DNA of 13,067 nt from Bacteroidales bacterium M7 (GTDB lineage Bacteria; Bacteroidota; Bacteroidia; Bacteroidales; Muribaculaceae), in contig LUJR01000041.1 in assembly GCA_001689515.1 (NCBI GenBank), positions 1 through 13,067 of the forward strand, read 5' to 3'. The notes under the pieces were generated by a model that worked only from the letters and a program-made list of their open reading frames with translations, had not been told where the DNA came from and did not search any database. Below are positions 6,757 through 13,067 of this stretch, piece after piece (position 1 is the stretch's first letter; every line of letters begins with the position of its first letter). The translations under genes were made by a program, and so were the position numbers.

Positions 6757-8541
6757 ATGAACACATTCACACAACGAATCAACGCTCTTCGTCAGGCGAT
6801 GAAGTCACAGAGCATCGATGCGATGATCATACCGCGCACCGACGCACATCTCAGCGAATATATATCAGACCACTGGCATGTGGTGCGCTTTCTGAGCGGT
6901 TTCACAGGTTCTGCCGCCACCATGGTGGTGACCCTTGACAAGGCTCTGCTGTGGACCGACTCGCGCTACTTCCTGCAAGCAGCCCAGCAGCTTGCAGGCA
7001 CAGGCATCGAATTGATGAAAGAGGGACTGCCCGACACGCCCGACATACCATCGTGGCTATGCCAGAATCTCCATAAGGGCAACACCGTAGGCATCGACGG
7101 CATGACCATGTCGATAGACGGATGCGCCGCCCTCGCCGAGTCTTTGGCTGCCAAAGGCATCAATATCCGCGTGGATTTCAGTCCCATCGACCCCATATGG
7201 ACCGACCGTCCAAGCCTCCCAGCCGACAAGATTTTCGTCCACGACATCAAATATGCCGGCGAGGACGCGAAATCAAAGATAAGCCGTGTGCTTGCCAATG
7301 TGGCTCAGAGCGGGGCTTCGACAGCCTTCCTGTCAGCCCTGGACGAGATAGCATGGACGCTCAACATACGTTCCAATGACGTGCCCGACAATCCTGTGGC
7401 AACATCTTTCCTCTATCTCTCGCCCAAAGGCTCGACCATCTTTGTCGATCCCGTGAAGATGACCCCCGAAGTGGAGGCTTATCTTAAAGCCGCAGATGTG
7501 CAGGTGATGCCCTATACGGCTGTCAAGAGTTTCCTCGGCACGCTCGCCGATGACGAGAAGATGCTGATGTCAGCCACCCAGAATGCCGTGGAGCTGGCAC
7601 ATATCGCCGGGGACCGCGTCGTCAAGGGCAAATCACCCGTGGCTATGCTCAAAGCGGTCAAAAATGACATCCAGCTCGCTGGCACTCGCGAGGCGATGAA
7701 ACGTGACGGAGTGGCTCTGGTCTACAGCTTTATGGAGATAGAGAAGCGCCTCGCTTCAGGGGCAAAGCTGACCGAAATGGACGTAGCCGAGATACTGACG
7801 CGCCGCCGCTCGGAGCAGCCACTGTATTTCGAGGACAGTTTCGCCACCATAGCCGGTTTCGGTGCTCACGGAGCTATAGTGCACTACACTGCTGACGAGC
7901 AGAGCAATGCCGAGATCAAGGGCGACAACCTCTTGCTAATCGACTCTGGCGCCAACTACATCGACGGCACCACCGACATCACGCGCACCATAGCTATAGG
8001 CACTCCCACCGCCGAGATGAAGCATGACTTCACCCGCGTGATGCAGGGACATATAGCTATCTCCACAGCCGTATTCCCAGCCGGCACACGCGGGCACCAG
8101 CTTGACGCGATGGCGCGCATGCCGCTCTGGAAGGAGGGCAAAAGCTATCTCCACGGCACTGGTCACGGCGTAGGGCACTTCCTCAATGTACATGAAGGTC
8201 CCCAGAGCATCCGACTCAACGACACCATGGCACCGATGCTCCCAGGCATGATCACCAGCAACGAACCTGGCATATACCTGAGCGACCGCTACGGCATACG
8301 CTGCGAGAATCTTGTGCTGACAGTGCCGAAGATGACCACGGAGTTCGATGACTTCTACGCCTTTGAGGAACTGACACTCTTCCCCTTCGACCTGCGCCTC
8401 TTTGACACCTCCATCATGTCAGATGAGGAAATCGCATGGGTCAACGACTACCACGCCACCGTACGCGAGCGGCTCACCCCGATGCTCGATGCCGAGGGTG
8501 CGGCATGGTTAGAGGAGAAAACGCGTCCCCTCAAGAGATAA
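6757..8541 (+). CDS. Xaa-Pro aminopeptidase, three-domain M24B type
   Basis: This 594-residue metallopeptidase removes an N-terminal residue that precedes proline. It lacks a signal peptide and is likely cytoplasmic. It has two creatinase-like N-terminal domains (about 4-130 and 160-310), the pita-bread M24 catalytic domain (about 315-530) and a short C-terminal M24 extension, as in eukaryotic XPNPEP1, and is longer than the about 440-residue E. coli PepP. All five expected metal ligands are present: D396 and D407 in DSGANYIDGTTDITR, H470 in GTGHGVGHFLNVHEGP, E503 in SNEPG and E517 in IRCENLV. The spacings (11 residues D-D, 14 residues E-E) match the family. The ATG at 6757 is the natural start, about 20 bases after the predicted transcript start. 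It is followed 33 bases later by the M3 dipeptidase, probably as one operon for peptide breakdown. Confidence 0.95.
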   Translation: MNTFTQRINALRQAMKSQSIDAMIIPRTDAHLSEYISDHWHVVRFLSGFTGSAATMVVTLDKALLWTDSRYFLQAAQQLAGTGIELMKEGLPDTPDIPSWLCQNLHKGNTVGIDGMTMSIDGCAALAESLAAKGINIRVDFSPIDPIWTDRPSLPADKIFVHDIKYAGEDAKSKISRVLANVAQSGASTAFLSALDEIAWTLNIRSNDVPDNPVATSFLYLSPKGSTIFVDPVKMTPEVEAYLKAADVQVMPYTAVKSFLGTLADDEKMLMSATQNAVELAHIAGDRVVKGKSPVAMLKAVKNDIQLAGTREAMKRDGVALVYSFMEIEKRLASGAKLTEMDVAEILTRRRSEQPLYFEDSFATIAGFGAHGAIVHYTADEQSNAEIKGDNLLLIDSGANYIDGTTDITRTIAIGTPTAEMKHDFTRVMQGHIAISTAVFPAGTRGHQLDAMARMPLWKEGKSYLHGTGHGVGHFLNVHEGPQSIRLNDTMAPMLPGMITSNEPGIYLSDRYGIRCENLVLTVPKMTTEFDDFYAFEELTLFPFDLRLFDTSIMSDEEIAWVNDYHATVRERLTPMLDAEGAAWLEEKTRPLKR

Positions 8542-8574
8542 CACCCTATGCTAATTACGCCAATCCATCATCAC

Positions 8575-10674
8575 ATGAAAATCAAACTATTATCATCAAT
8601 ATTATTGACAACGACACTGATGTCTACAGCTACTAATCCGCTTTTCAGCGAGTTTACCGATACCCCCTACGGCACCATCCCGTTCTCACGGATCACCCCC
8701 AAGGACATGGAGGAAGCCATGGAGCGCGGCATGAAGCTCGGTCTTGACGAAGTCAACGCTATCGCCGAGAGCAAGGACGCTCCCACGTTCCAGAACACCA
8801 TCGTGGCTCTCGAGCACTCAGGCGAAGACCTCAACCGCGTGCTCAATGTGTTTTATCCTCTGCTCGAAGCCGCCAACTCCGATGAGATGAACGACATAGC
8901 CATGCGCATGACTCCGCGTCTGAGCGAATACAGCACCTCCATCACCCTCAACGAGAAACTGTGGGAGCGCGTCCGCACCGTCTATGACAGCCGCGCCACA
9001 CTCCATCTCAACACCGAGGACTCGATGCTGCTCAAAAATGCCTATGAGTCGTTTTCACGCAACGGCGCACTCCTTCAGGGCGAAGACCGCGAGAAATACA
9101 AGAAGCTTGATGCCGAATTGAGCGAACTGACCACCAAATTCGGTCAGAATGTGCTTAAAGAACTGAATACTTACGAAATATGGCTCACAGCCGACGACCT
9201 CGCCGGGCTGCCCGAGTCATCGGTGGAGGCAGCTGCATTTGCCGCCAAGGAGAAGGGACGCGACGGAGAATATCTGTTCACCCTCGCCCAGCCCACCTAC
9301 ATGGCGTTTATGAAGTATTCATCGCGTCGCGATCTGCGTGAAAAGATGTGGCGTCTCTATAATGGGCGCAACCTCAAAGGCGAATATGACAACACTGCCA
9401 TCATGCGCCGCATCGCCGAAGTGCGCCGCCAGATAGCAGTGCTTCTCGGCCATAAGAACTATGCCGAATATTCCCTTGAAAACACCATGGCGAAGACTCC
9501 CGAAGCGGTATATGACCTTCTCAACAAGCTCGTGGAGGCATACCGTCCGGCTCAACAGAAAGAATTCGCCGAGTTGACTGACTATGCTACCAAACTTGAG
9601 GGTAAGCCCATGGAAATCATGCCTTGGGACTACAGCTACTATGCCAACAAGCTCAAGGAAGCCAAATATGACTTCGACGAGGAGTCGCTGCGTCCCTACT
9701 TTGAGCTGTCATCGGTCATCGATGGCGTGTTCGGGCTTGCCGGCAAGCTCTACGGTCTCAAGTTCAAGGAGAATCCTTCGATAGAAGTGTATCATCCCGA
9801 TGTCAAGGCTTATGAGGTCACCGATTCTGACGGTAAATTCATGGGCATATTCTATGCCGACTTCTTCCCCCGCGAAAGCAAGCGTCCGGGCGCATGGATG
9901 ACGGAGTTCCGCTCGGAGCAGATCAAGGATGACGGCACCGAAGTGCGTCCTCTCATCACCATCGTCACCAACTTCACCAAGCCTACCGACAGCAAGCCAT
10001 CGTTGCTGACACCTTATGAAGTGGAGACATTCCTCCACGAGTTCGGACATTCGCTCCACGGGCTGTTGGCTGCAACCAAGTACCCCTCTATGTCGGGCAC
10101 ATCGGTCTACCGCGACTTCGTTGAACTACCTTCGCAATTCAACGAGAACTTCCTTACCAAAAAGGAGTTTCTTGACAACTTCGCCCGCCACTACGTCACC
10201 AAACAGCCCATACCCTCCGACACTATAGTCAAGATGGTGGCATCGGAACAGTTCGGAGCTGCCTACGCATGCCTGCGTCAGCTCAATTTCGGGCTTATAG
10301 ACATGGCTTGGCACACAGCGTTGGCTCCCGTGGAAGATTTCACCGCACTGGAGCTGAAAGCCGGCGCACCTGTGCAGATGTTCCCTGCTATTGAAAATTC
10401 TCTCGTGTCGCCCCAGTTCAGCCACATCTTCGCCGGAGGCTACGCAGCCGGATATTATAGCTATAAGTGGAGCGAAGTGCTTGATGCTGACGCATTTGCC
10501 AAGTTTGAGGAAGATGGCATCTTCAATCCCGAGACTGCAGCGTCATTCCGCCATAACATCCTTGAGCGCGGAGGCACTGAGGATCCCGCCGTGCTCTACC
10601 GCCGCTTCCGCGGGCAAGATCCCACCGTCGATGCCCTCCTGCGCCGCGACGGCATCCTCCCTGCCAAGCAATAG
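8575..10674 (+). CDS. dcp: Peptidyl-dipeptidase, M3 family (Dcp-like), probably exported
   Basis: This zinc metallopeptidase is of the M3 (thimet/Dcp) family, whose Dcp members remove C-terminal dipeptides from short peptides. I choose the ATG at 8575 (699 residues) because it begins a signal-peptide-like MKIKLLSSILLTTTLMSTA with a possible cleavage after A19. The in-frame ATG at 8548 adds MLITPIHHH, which spoils the n-region. The active site is HEFGH at 488-492, with the third zinc ligand E517 in RDFVELPSQ. The mature N-terminus NPLFSEFTDTPYGTIPF resembles the usual start of Bacteroidota Dcp proteins. The C-terminal part (FSHIFAGGYAAGYYSYKWSEVLDADAF) is the conserved substrate-binding helix region with its glycine-rich loop. 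Length is normal (about 680-710). It is downstream of the Xaa-Pro aminopeptidase in a likely operon. Oligopeptidase A of the same family is the alternative; the export signal favours Dcp. Confidence 0.92.
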   Translation: MKIKLLSSILLTTTLMSTATNPLFSEFTDTPYGTIPFSRITPKDMEEAMERGMKLGLDEVNAIAESKDAPTFQNTIVALEHSGEDLNRVLNVFYPLLEAANSDEMNDIAMRMTPRLSEYSTSITLNEKLWERVRTVYDSRATLHLNTEDSMLLKNAYESFSRNGALLQGEDREKYKKLDAELSELTTKFGQNVLKELNTYEIWLTADDLAGLPESSVEAAAFAAKEKGRDGEYLFTLAQPTYMAFMKYSSRRDLREKMWRLYNGRNLKGEYDNTAIMRRIAEVRRQIAVLLGHKNYAEYSLENTMAKTPEAVYDLLNKLVEAYRPAQQKEFAELTDYATKLEGKPMEIMPWDYSYYANKLKEAKYDFDEESLRPYFELSSVIDGVFGLAGKLYGLKFKENPSIEVYHPDVKAYEVTDSDGKFMGIFYADFFPRESKRPGAWMTEFRSEQIKDDGTEVRPLITIVTNFTKPTDSKPSLLTPYEVETFLHEFGHSLHGLLAATKYPSMSGTSVYRDFVELPSQFNENFLTKKEFLDNFARHYVTKQPIPSDTIVKMVASEQFGAAYACLRQLNFGLIDMAWHTALAPVEDFTALELKAGAPVQMFPAIENSLVSPQFSHIFAGGYAAGYYSYKWSEVLDADAFAKFEEDGIFNPETAASFRHNILERGGTEDPAVLYRRFRGQDPTVDALLRRDGILPAKQ

Positions 10675-10690
10675 CCGATAGGCATACAGA

Positions 10691-10753
10691 TAAATCCGAT
10701 AAGTCGTATAAGTCATATAAGATTTATACGACTTATTCGTTTTATAAGACTTA
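10691..10753. repeat. Degenerate 9-bp tandem repeat downstream of dcp
   Basis: Seven 9-base units read TAAATCCGA, TAAGTCGTA, TAAGTCATA, TAAGATTTA, TACGACTTA, TTCGTTTTA and TAAGACTTA. The general form is TAAG[TA]CnTA, with some units present as the reverse complement of others. It has the same period and core as the array at 6023-6067. It lies just after the dcp stop and about 60 bases before the gdhA promoter. Confidence 0.75.
10699..10743 (+). terminator. Possible hairpin terminator of the dcp transcript within the 9-bp repeat
   Basis: Arms 10699-10711 (ATAAGTCGTATAA) and 10724-10736 (TTATACGACTTAT) are perfect 13-base inverted repeats around a 12-base spacer. TCGTTTTA follows. The stem is AT-rich and the loop is long, so termination may be weak. 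The dyad may simply result from the repeat array containing units in both orientations. Confidence 0.45.
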
Positions 10754-10810
10754 TCCCTTTCCACCGCACAAGCAAAATGTAACTTTTTACAAAGAAAAAC
10801 AAGCAAAAGT

Positions 10811-10842
10811 ATTGCATATCGCTGCAAAATGTTTTAACTTTG
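10811..10842 (+). promoter_or_regulatory. Putative gdhA promoter
   Basis: ATTG (10811-10814) is separated by 20 bases from TAACTTTG (10835-10842), which is followed by C. This fits the Bacteroidota TTTG-N19/21-TAnnTTTG pattern with one -33 mismatch. The transcript would start near 10849 and have a leader of about 95 bases before the gdhA ATG. Confidence 0.65.
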
Positions 10843-10848
10843 CAGCGA
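10819..10848. promoter_or_regulatory. Operator-like 30-bp dyad over the gdhA -7 box
   Basis: Perfect 10-base arms TCGCTGCAAA (10819-10828) and TTTGCAGCGA (10839-10848) flank a 10-base spacer. The right arm contains the TTTG of the -7 box and reaches the expected transcript start. A protein bound here would block or reshape polymerase access. The cognate regulator is not in the window. Confidence 0.5.
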
Positions 10849-10944
10849 AACATTACGGATGGCATAAGATTTTCCACGGAAAGCGTGCTCTCGCAAGTAA
10901 AAAAGATAGTTTTAAAAACCTCTTTATATAATTTCCAATAGTAT

Positions 10945-12282
10945 ATGAAAGCAACGGAAGTAATGGACGACCTGCGTCGTCGTTTTCCCAACGAACCCGA
11001 GTACCTCCAGGCAGTGGAGGAAGTAATCTCCACTATCGAGGATACCTACAACGAGCATCCCGAATTTGACGCTTACAACCTCATCGAGCGTCTCTGCATA
11101 CCTGACCGCATCTTCTCATTCCGCGTCAGCTGGATCGACGACAACGGCAAGGTACAGAACAACATGGGCTACCGTATCCAGCACAACAATGCCATCGGTC
11201 CGTACAAGGGCGGTATCCGCTTCCACTCAAGCGTCAACCAGTCAATCCTGAAGTTCCTCGCTTTCGAGCAGACTTTCAAAAACTCTCTCACCACACTCGC
11301 CATGGGCGGTGCCAAGGGTGGTTCTGACTTCTCACCCCGCGGCAAGAGCGACAAGGAAGTGATGCGCTTCTGCCAGGCATTCATCGCCGAGCTCTGGCGT
11401 CACATCGGTCCTGACACCGACGTCCCCGCAGGTGACATAGGTGTAGGCGGTCGTGAAGTAGGCTACATGTATGGCATGTATAAGAAGATGGCTCGCGAAT
11501 TTACAGGCACATTCACCGGCAAGGGTCTCGAATTCGGCGGCTCGCTCATCCGTCCCGAGGCTACAGGATACGGCAACGTTTACTTCCTGCTCAACATGCT
11601 CGCCACCAAGGGCATCGACATCAAGGATAAGGTTGTAGCCATCTCAGGCTCAGGCAACGTGGCTCAGTACACCGCAGAGAAGCTTCTTCAGCTCGGTGCC
11701 AAGGTTGTGTCAATGAGCGACTCTGACGGCACAATCTACGTGCCCGAAGGCATCAGCCAGGAGCAGCTCAACTACATCTTCAAGCTCAAGAACGAATATC
11801 GTGGCCGCATCCGTGAATTTGCTGAGGAATACGGCTGCCAGTACTTCGAAGGCGAACGTCCCTGGAAGCACTGCAAGTGTGACATCGCCATGCCTTCTGC
11901 AACTCAGAACGAAATCGACGGCGACGATGCTCGCGCCCTCCTCGCCAACGGTGTCATCGCTGTCAGCGAAGGTGCCAACATGCCCTCAACCCCCGAGGCT
12001 ATCAAGGAATTCCTCACAGCTCGCATCCTCTATGCTCCCGGCAAGGCTGCCAACGCAGGCGGTGTGTCTGTATCTGGTCTTGAGATGGCTCAGAACTCTC
12101 AGAAGCTCTCTTGGAGCGCCGAAGAGGTTGACGAGAAGCTCAAGGGCATCATGAAGGAAATCCACCACCAGTGCGAACTCTTCGGCAAGGAGAAGGACGG
12201 CTACATCAACTACGTGAAGGGTGCCAACGTGGCAGGCTTCATGAAGGTAGCCCGCGCAATGATGGCTCAGGGTGTGCTCTAA
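10945..12282 (+). CDS. gdhA: NADP-specific glutamate dehydrogenase
   Basis: This 445-residue cytoplasmic enzyme reversibly aminates 2-oxoglutarate to glutamate with NADPH, a main route of ammonium assimilation. It is of the hexameric small type. The N-terminal substrate domain has NNAIGPYKGGIRFH, catalytic K124 in GGAKGGSDFSPRGKS, and D164 in DVPAGDIGVGGREVGYM. Both sit four residues before E. coli K128 and D168. The dinucleotide fold has GSGNVA at 235-240 followed by a Ser-Asp-Ser-Asp segment where NADP types bind the 2'-phosphate. The C-terminal part has EGANMPST and GKAANAGGVSVSGLEMAQN. Codon choice is strongly biased to C-ending and AAG/CTC codons, suggesting high expression. It has its own promoter and operator-like dyad, and a hairpin terminator about 50 bases after the stop, so it is probably monocistronic. 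NADP preference is inferred from similarity. Confidence 0.97.
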   Translation: MKATEVMDDLRRRFPNEPEYLQAVEEVISTIEDTYNEHPEFDAYNLIERLCIPDRIFSFRVSWIDDNGKVQNNMGYRIQHNNAIGPYKGGIRFHSSVNQSILKFLAFEQTFKNSLTTLAMGGAKGGSDFSPRGKSDKEVMRFCQAFIAELWRHIGPDTDVPAGDIGVGGREVGYMYGMYKKMAREFTGTFTGKGLEFGGSLIRPEATGYGNVYFLLNMLATKGIDIKDKVVAISGSGNVAQYTAEKLLQLGAKVVSMSDSDGTIYVPEGISQEQLNYIFKLKNEYRGRIREFAEEYGCQYFEGERPWKHCKCDIAMPSATQNEIDGDDARALLANGVIAVSEGANMPSTPEAIKEFLTARILYAPGKAANAGGVSVSGLEMAQNSQKLSWSAEEVDEKLKGIMKEIHHQCELFGKEKDGYINYVKGANVAGFMKVARAMMAQGVL

Positions 12283-12333
12283 TCAAGGCAATCAGAGCAA
12301 TTTCCAAATATATATCCCATCCAACAATTCCCC

Positions 12334-12376
12334 AGAGGGGTGCCACGCGTGAAGCGTCGCACCCCTCTATCTATTT
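12334..12376 (+). terminator. Hairpin terminator after gdhA
   Basis: AGAGGGGTGC (12334-12343) pairs perfectly with 12359-12368. After a C/C mismatch, ACGC (12345-12348) pairs with GCGT (12354-12357) around the loop GTGAA. The 3' flank ATCTATTTT is moderately U-rich. The stem is strong. It may belong to a dispersed palindromic repeat used as a terminator. Confidence 0.7.
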
Positions 12377-12445
12377 TGCCTCCACGGTCATCAAGCCAAT
12401 GGCTGTACTCCCATTGCCGCAGAAAAAGGATACCTCATATGACTG

Positions 12446-12460
12446 GTGTAAGGACATGCC
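12446..12460 (+). repeat. Decayed half copy of the REP-like unit
   Basis: GTGTAAGGACATGCC matches 14 of 15 bases of the left half of the full unit at 12506-12520. The right half of the palindrome is missing here. Confidence 0.5.
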
Positions 12461-12507
12461 TACTGCTGGTCAATCTTTGGTTGGTTATGTAAGAGAATCG
12501 TAATAGT

Positions 12508-12593
12508 GTAGGGACATGCCATGGCATGTCCGCCCATCAAGCGTTGCATTTACGAGTGCTGCTGAAAGCGGACATGCCACGGCATGTCCCTAC
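12508..12593. repeat. REP-like element: two 26-base palindromic units in inverted orientation
   Basis: Unit 1 (12508-12533) contains a perfect 20-base palindrome at 12512-12531 (half GGACATGCCA). Unit 2 (12568-12593) is its reverse complement with one mismatch in 26, with an imperfect palindrome at 12570-12589. The 34-base spacer (12534-12567) shows no symmetry. Both units are flanked outward by GTAGG/CCTAC and inward by CGC/GCG, so the whole 86-base block is itself an inverted repeat, the layout of bacterial REP/BIME-type elements. No transposase is nearby. Confidence 0.8.
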
Positions 12594-12753
12594 AAGAGTT
12601 ATAAAGTGTTGTTAGCAAAACTGTCAGGGACAATCTCATCTCGTCAGCTACACGCAGCAACCCCACAATCTGTCTCATTACCGTTCTCCATATCATAATA
12701 CCCAGTCCTCCCTGTGCCATATGTTTGCCCACGCTCTTTTGAATCGAAGCCTG

Positions 12754-12817
12754 AAAATGTCATTGGCTGACAGGTTTAAATTATTTTAGCTTTTATGAAG
12801 TGAGAAAATGACATTTT
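12754..12817. repeat. Long-spaced inverted repeat
   Basis: AAAATGTCATT (12754-12764) and AATGACATTTT (12807-12817) are perfect 11-base inverted arms 42 bases apart in AT-rich DNA. They lie just upstream of the promoter at 12841-12871. They may be paired protein-binding sites or chance in AT-rich sequence. Confidence 0.4.
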
Positions 12818-12840
12818 TGCCAAAATATATGTGAACTTAT

Positions 12841-12871
12841 TTTGAAAATATGAAAATGAGTATTACTTTTG
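12841..12871 (+). promoter_or_regulatory. Canonical Bacteroidota promoter with no gene yet visible
   Basis: TTTG (12841-12844), exactly 19 bases, then TACTTTTG (12864-12871) followed by C, is the best match to the consensus in the window. The transcript would start near 12878 and run off the right edge. At least 190 bases downstream lack an obvious gene, implying a long leader, a small RNA, or a short coding sequence. Confidence 0.65.
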
Positions 12872-12899
12872 CAGTAGCCTTAAGGGGAAAACTTACGTG

Positions 12900-12992
12900 A
12901 TGACACAAATGATTTACTTTAATCTCTATTTATTACGGATTTTGACTCCTTACAGTCTGCTGAACTGTTTCCCATCCATGGGAAAACGATGA
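12900..12992 (+). CDS. Candidate 30-residue leader-type ORF (doubtful)
   Basis: The frame starts at an ATG about 22 bases after the predicted transcript start and ends with TGA. The predicted peptide begins MTQMIYFNLYLLRILTPYSL and is hydrophobic early. It contains an 8-base-arm inverted repeat (TTTCCCAT, 12968-12975, with ATGGGAAA, 12978-12985). No family is recognised. Its only support is its position behind a strong promoter, and it may be chance. Confidence 0.15.
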   Translation: MTQMIYFNLYLLRILTPYSLLNCFPSMGKR

Positions 12993-13067
12993 CGCGGTTT
13001 GTAGGCTTCTTATTGTCTCATATTCTTGATAAAGGATTTTTGGGGTCAGTAGCAAAAGCCGGTTGAA

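Larger units (their letters stand above)
12283..13067. other. Gene-poor region with repeats and an outward promoter
   Basis: About 785 bases hold no convincing gene. Contents from left to right: the gdhA terminator, a decayed half copy and then a full inverted pair of REP-like palindromes, a segment of ordinary composition with two overlapping minus-strand readings of no recognisable family, an AT-rich long-spaced inverted repeat, and a canonical promoter firing to the right. Short reading frames are present (for example 12644-12763 minus, 39 residues; 12900-12992 plus, 30 residues; 12989-13066 plus, 25 residues), but none shows family features. Confidence 0.6.

Noticed and set aside
12398..12420. 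Small inverted repeat around CAATGG/CCATTG
   Set aside because: Six-base arms with no flanking U-run or promoter context are expected by chance.
12508..12593. CRISPR-like repeat-spacer structure
   Set aside because: Only two units are present, in opposite orientation, with no third regular direct copy and no cas genes; it fits a REP-like element.
12516..12698. 60-residue plus-strand frame across the REP-like element
   Set aside because: It consists largely of translated palindromic repeat and has no promoter or family signal.
12550..12732. 60-residue minus-strand frame starting MGKHMAQGG
   Set aside because: It runs through the second REP-like unit, has no recognised family, and an equally plausible overlapping frame (12644-12763 minus) exists. 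There is no support as a gene or a gene remnant.

Overview
The window looks like chromosomal DNA from a gut-type Bacteroidota, probably order Bacteroidales and perhaps Muribaculaceae. The evidence is a SusC/SusD outer-membrane pair, promoter boxes of the Bacteroidota form TTTG...TAnnTTTG, no Shine-Dalgarno-like starts, and a 445-residue hexameric-type glutamate dehydrogenase. The family assignment is inference from overall look and repeat content; no 16S or other marker is present.

Layout. (1) 77-4948, plus strand: a complete susC-like TonB-dependent transporter followed 39 bases later by a susD-like lipoprotein. A strong hairpin terminator (5024-5063) follows with no degradative enzyme between, so within this window the pair is a bare two-gene nutrient-uptake unit of unknown substrate. 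(2) 5088-6674, minus strand: a HAD-superfamily phosphatase and then ribF (riboflavin kinase/FAD synthetase). They are separated by 42 bases made almost entirely of a 9-bp-periodic repeat. (3) 6757-10674, plus strand: a three-domain Xaa-Pro aminopeptidase and, 33 bases downstream, an M3-family peptidyl-dipeptidase with a probable signal peptide. The pair is divergent from the HAD gene across an 82-base promoter region. (4) 10675-10944: a second copy of the 9-bp-periodic repeat containing a hairpin, then a promoter whose -7 box lies inside a 30-bp dyad. (5) 10945-12282, plus strand: gdhA, NADP-type glutamate dehydrogenase, followed by a hairpin terminator. (6) 12283-13067: about 785 bases with no convincing gene. 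This stretch holds a pair of REP-like palindromes in inverted orientation with a decayed half copy, a long-spaced inverted repeat, and a canonical promoter pointing out of the right edge.

How the genes fit together. SusC/SusD import an oligomer across the outer membrane. The aminopeptidase and dipeptidase release free amino acids and dipeptides from peptides, and GdhA links ammonium and 2-oxoglutarate to glutamate, so regions 3-5 suggest peptide and nitrogen metabolism. RibF makes FMN and FAD, and the HAD phosphatase beside it could act in flavin metabolism, but that is a hypothesis from position only.

I found no tRNA, rRNA, CRISPR array, insertion sequence or prophage. The coding content is ordinary for this phylum. 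The most interesting material is in the non-coding DNA: the recurrent 9-bp repeat family, the operator-like dyad at the gdhA promoter, the REP-like cluster, and an unexplained strong promoter at the right end. I do not see convincing evidence of a new multi-gene system.
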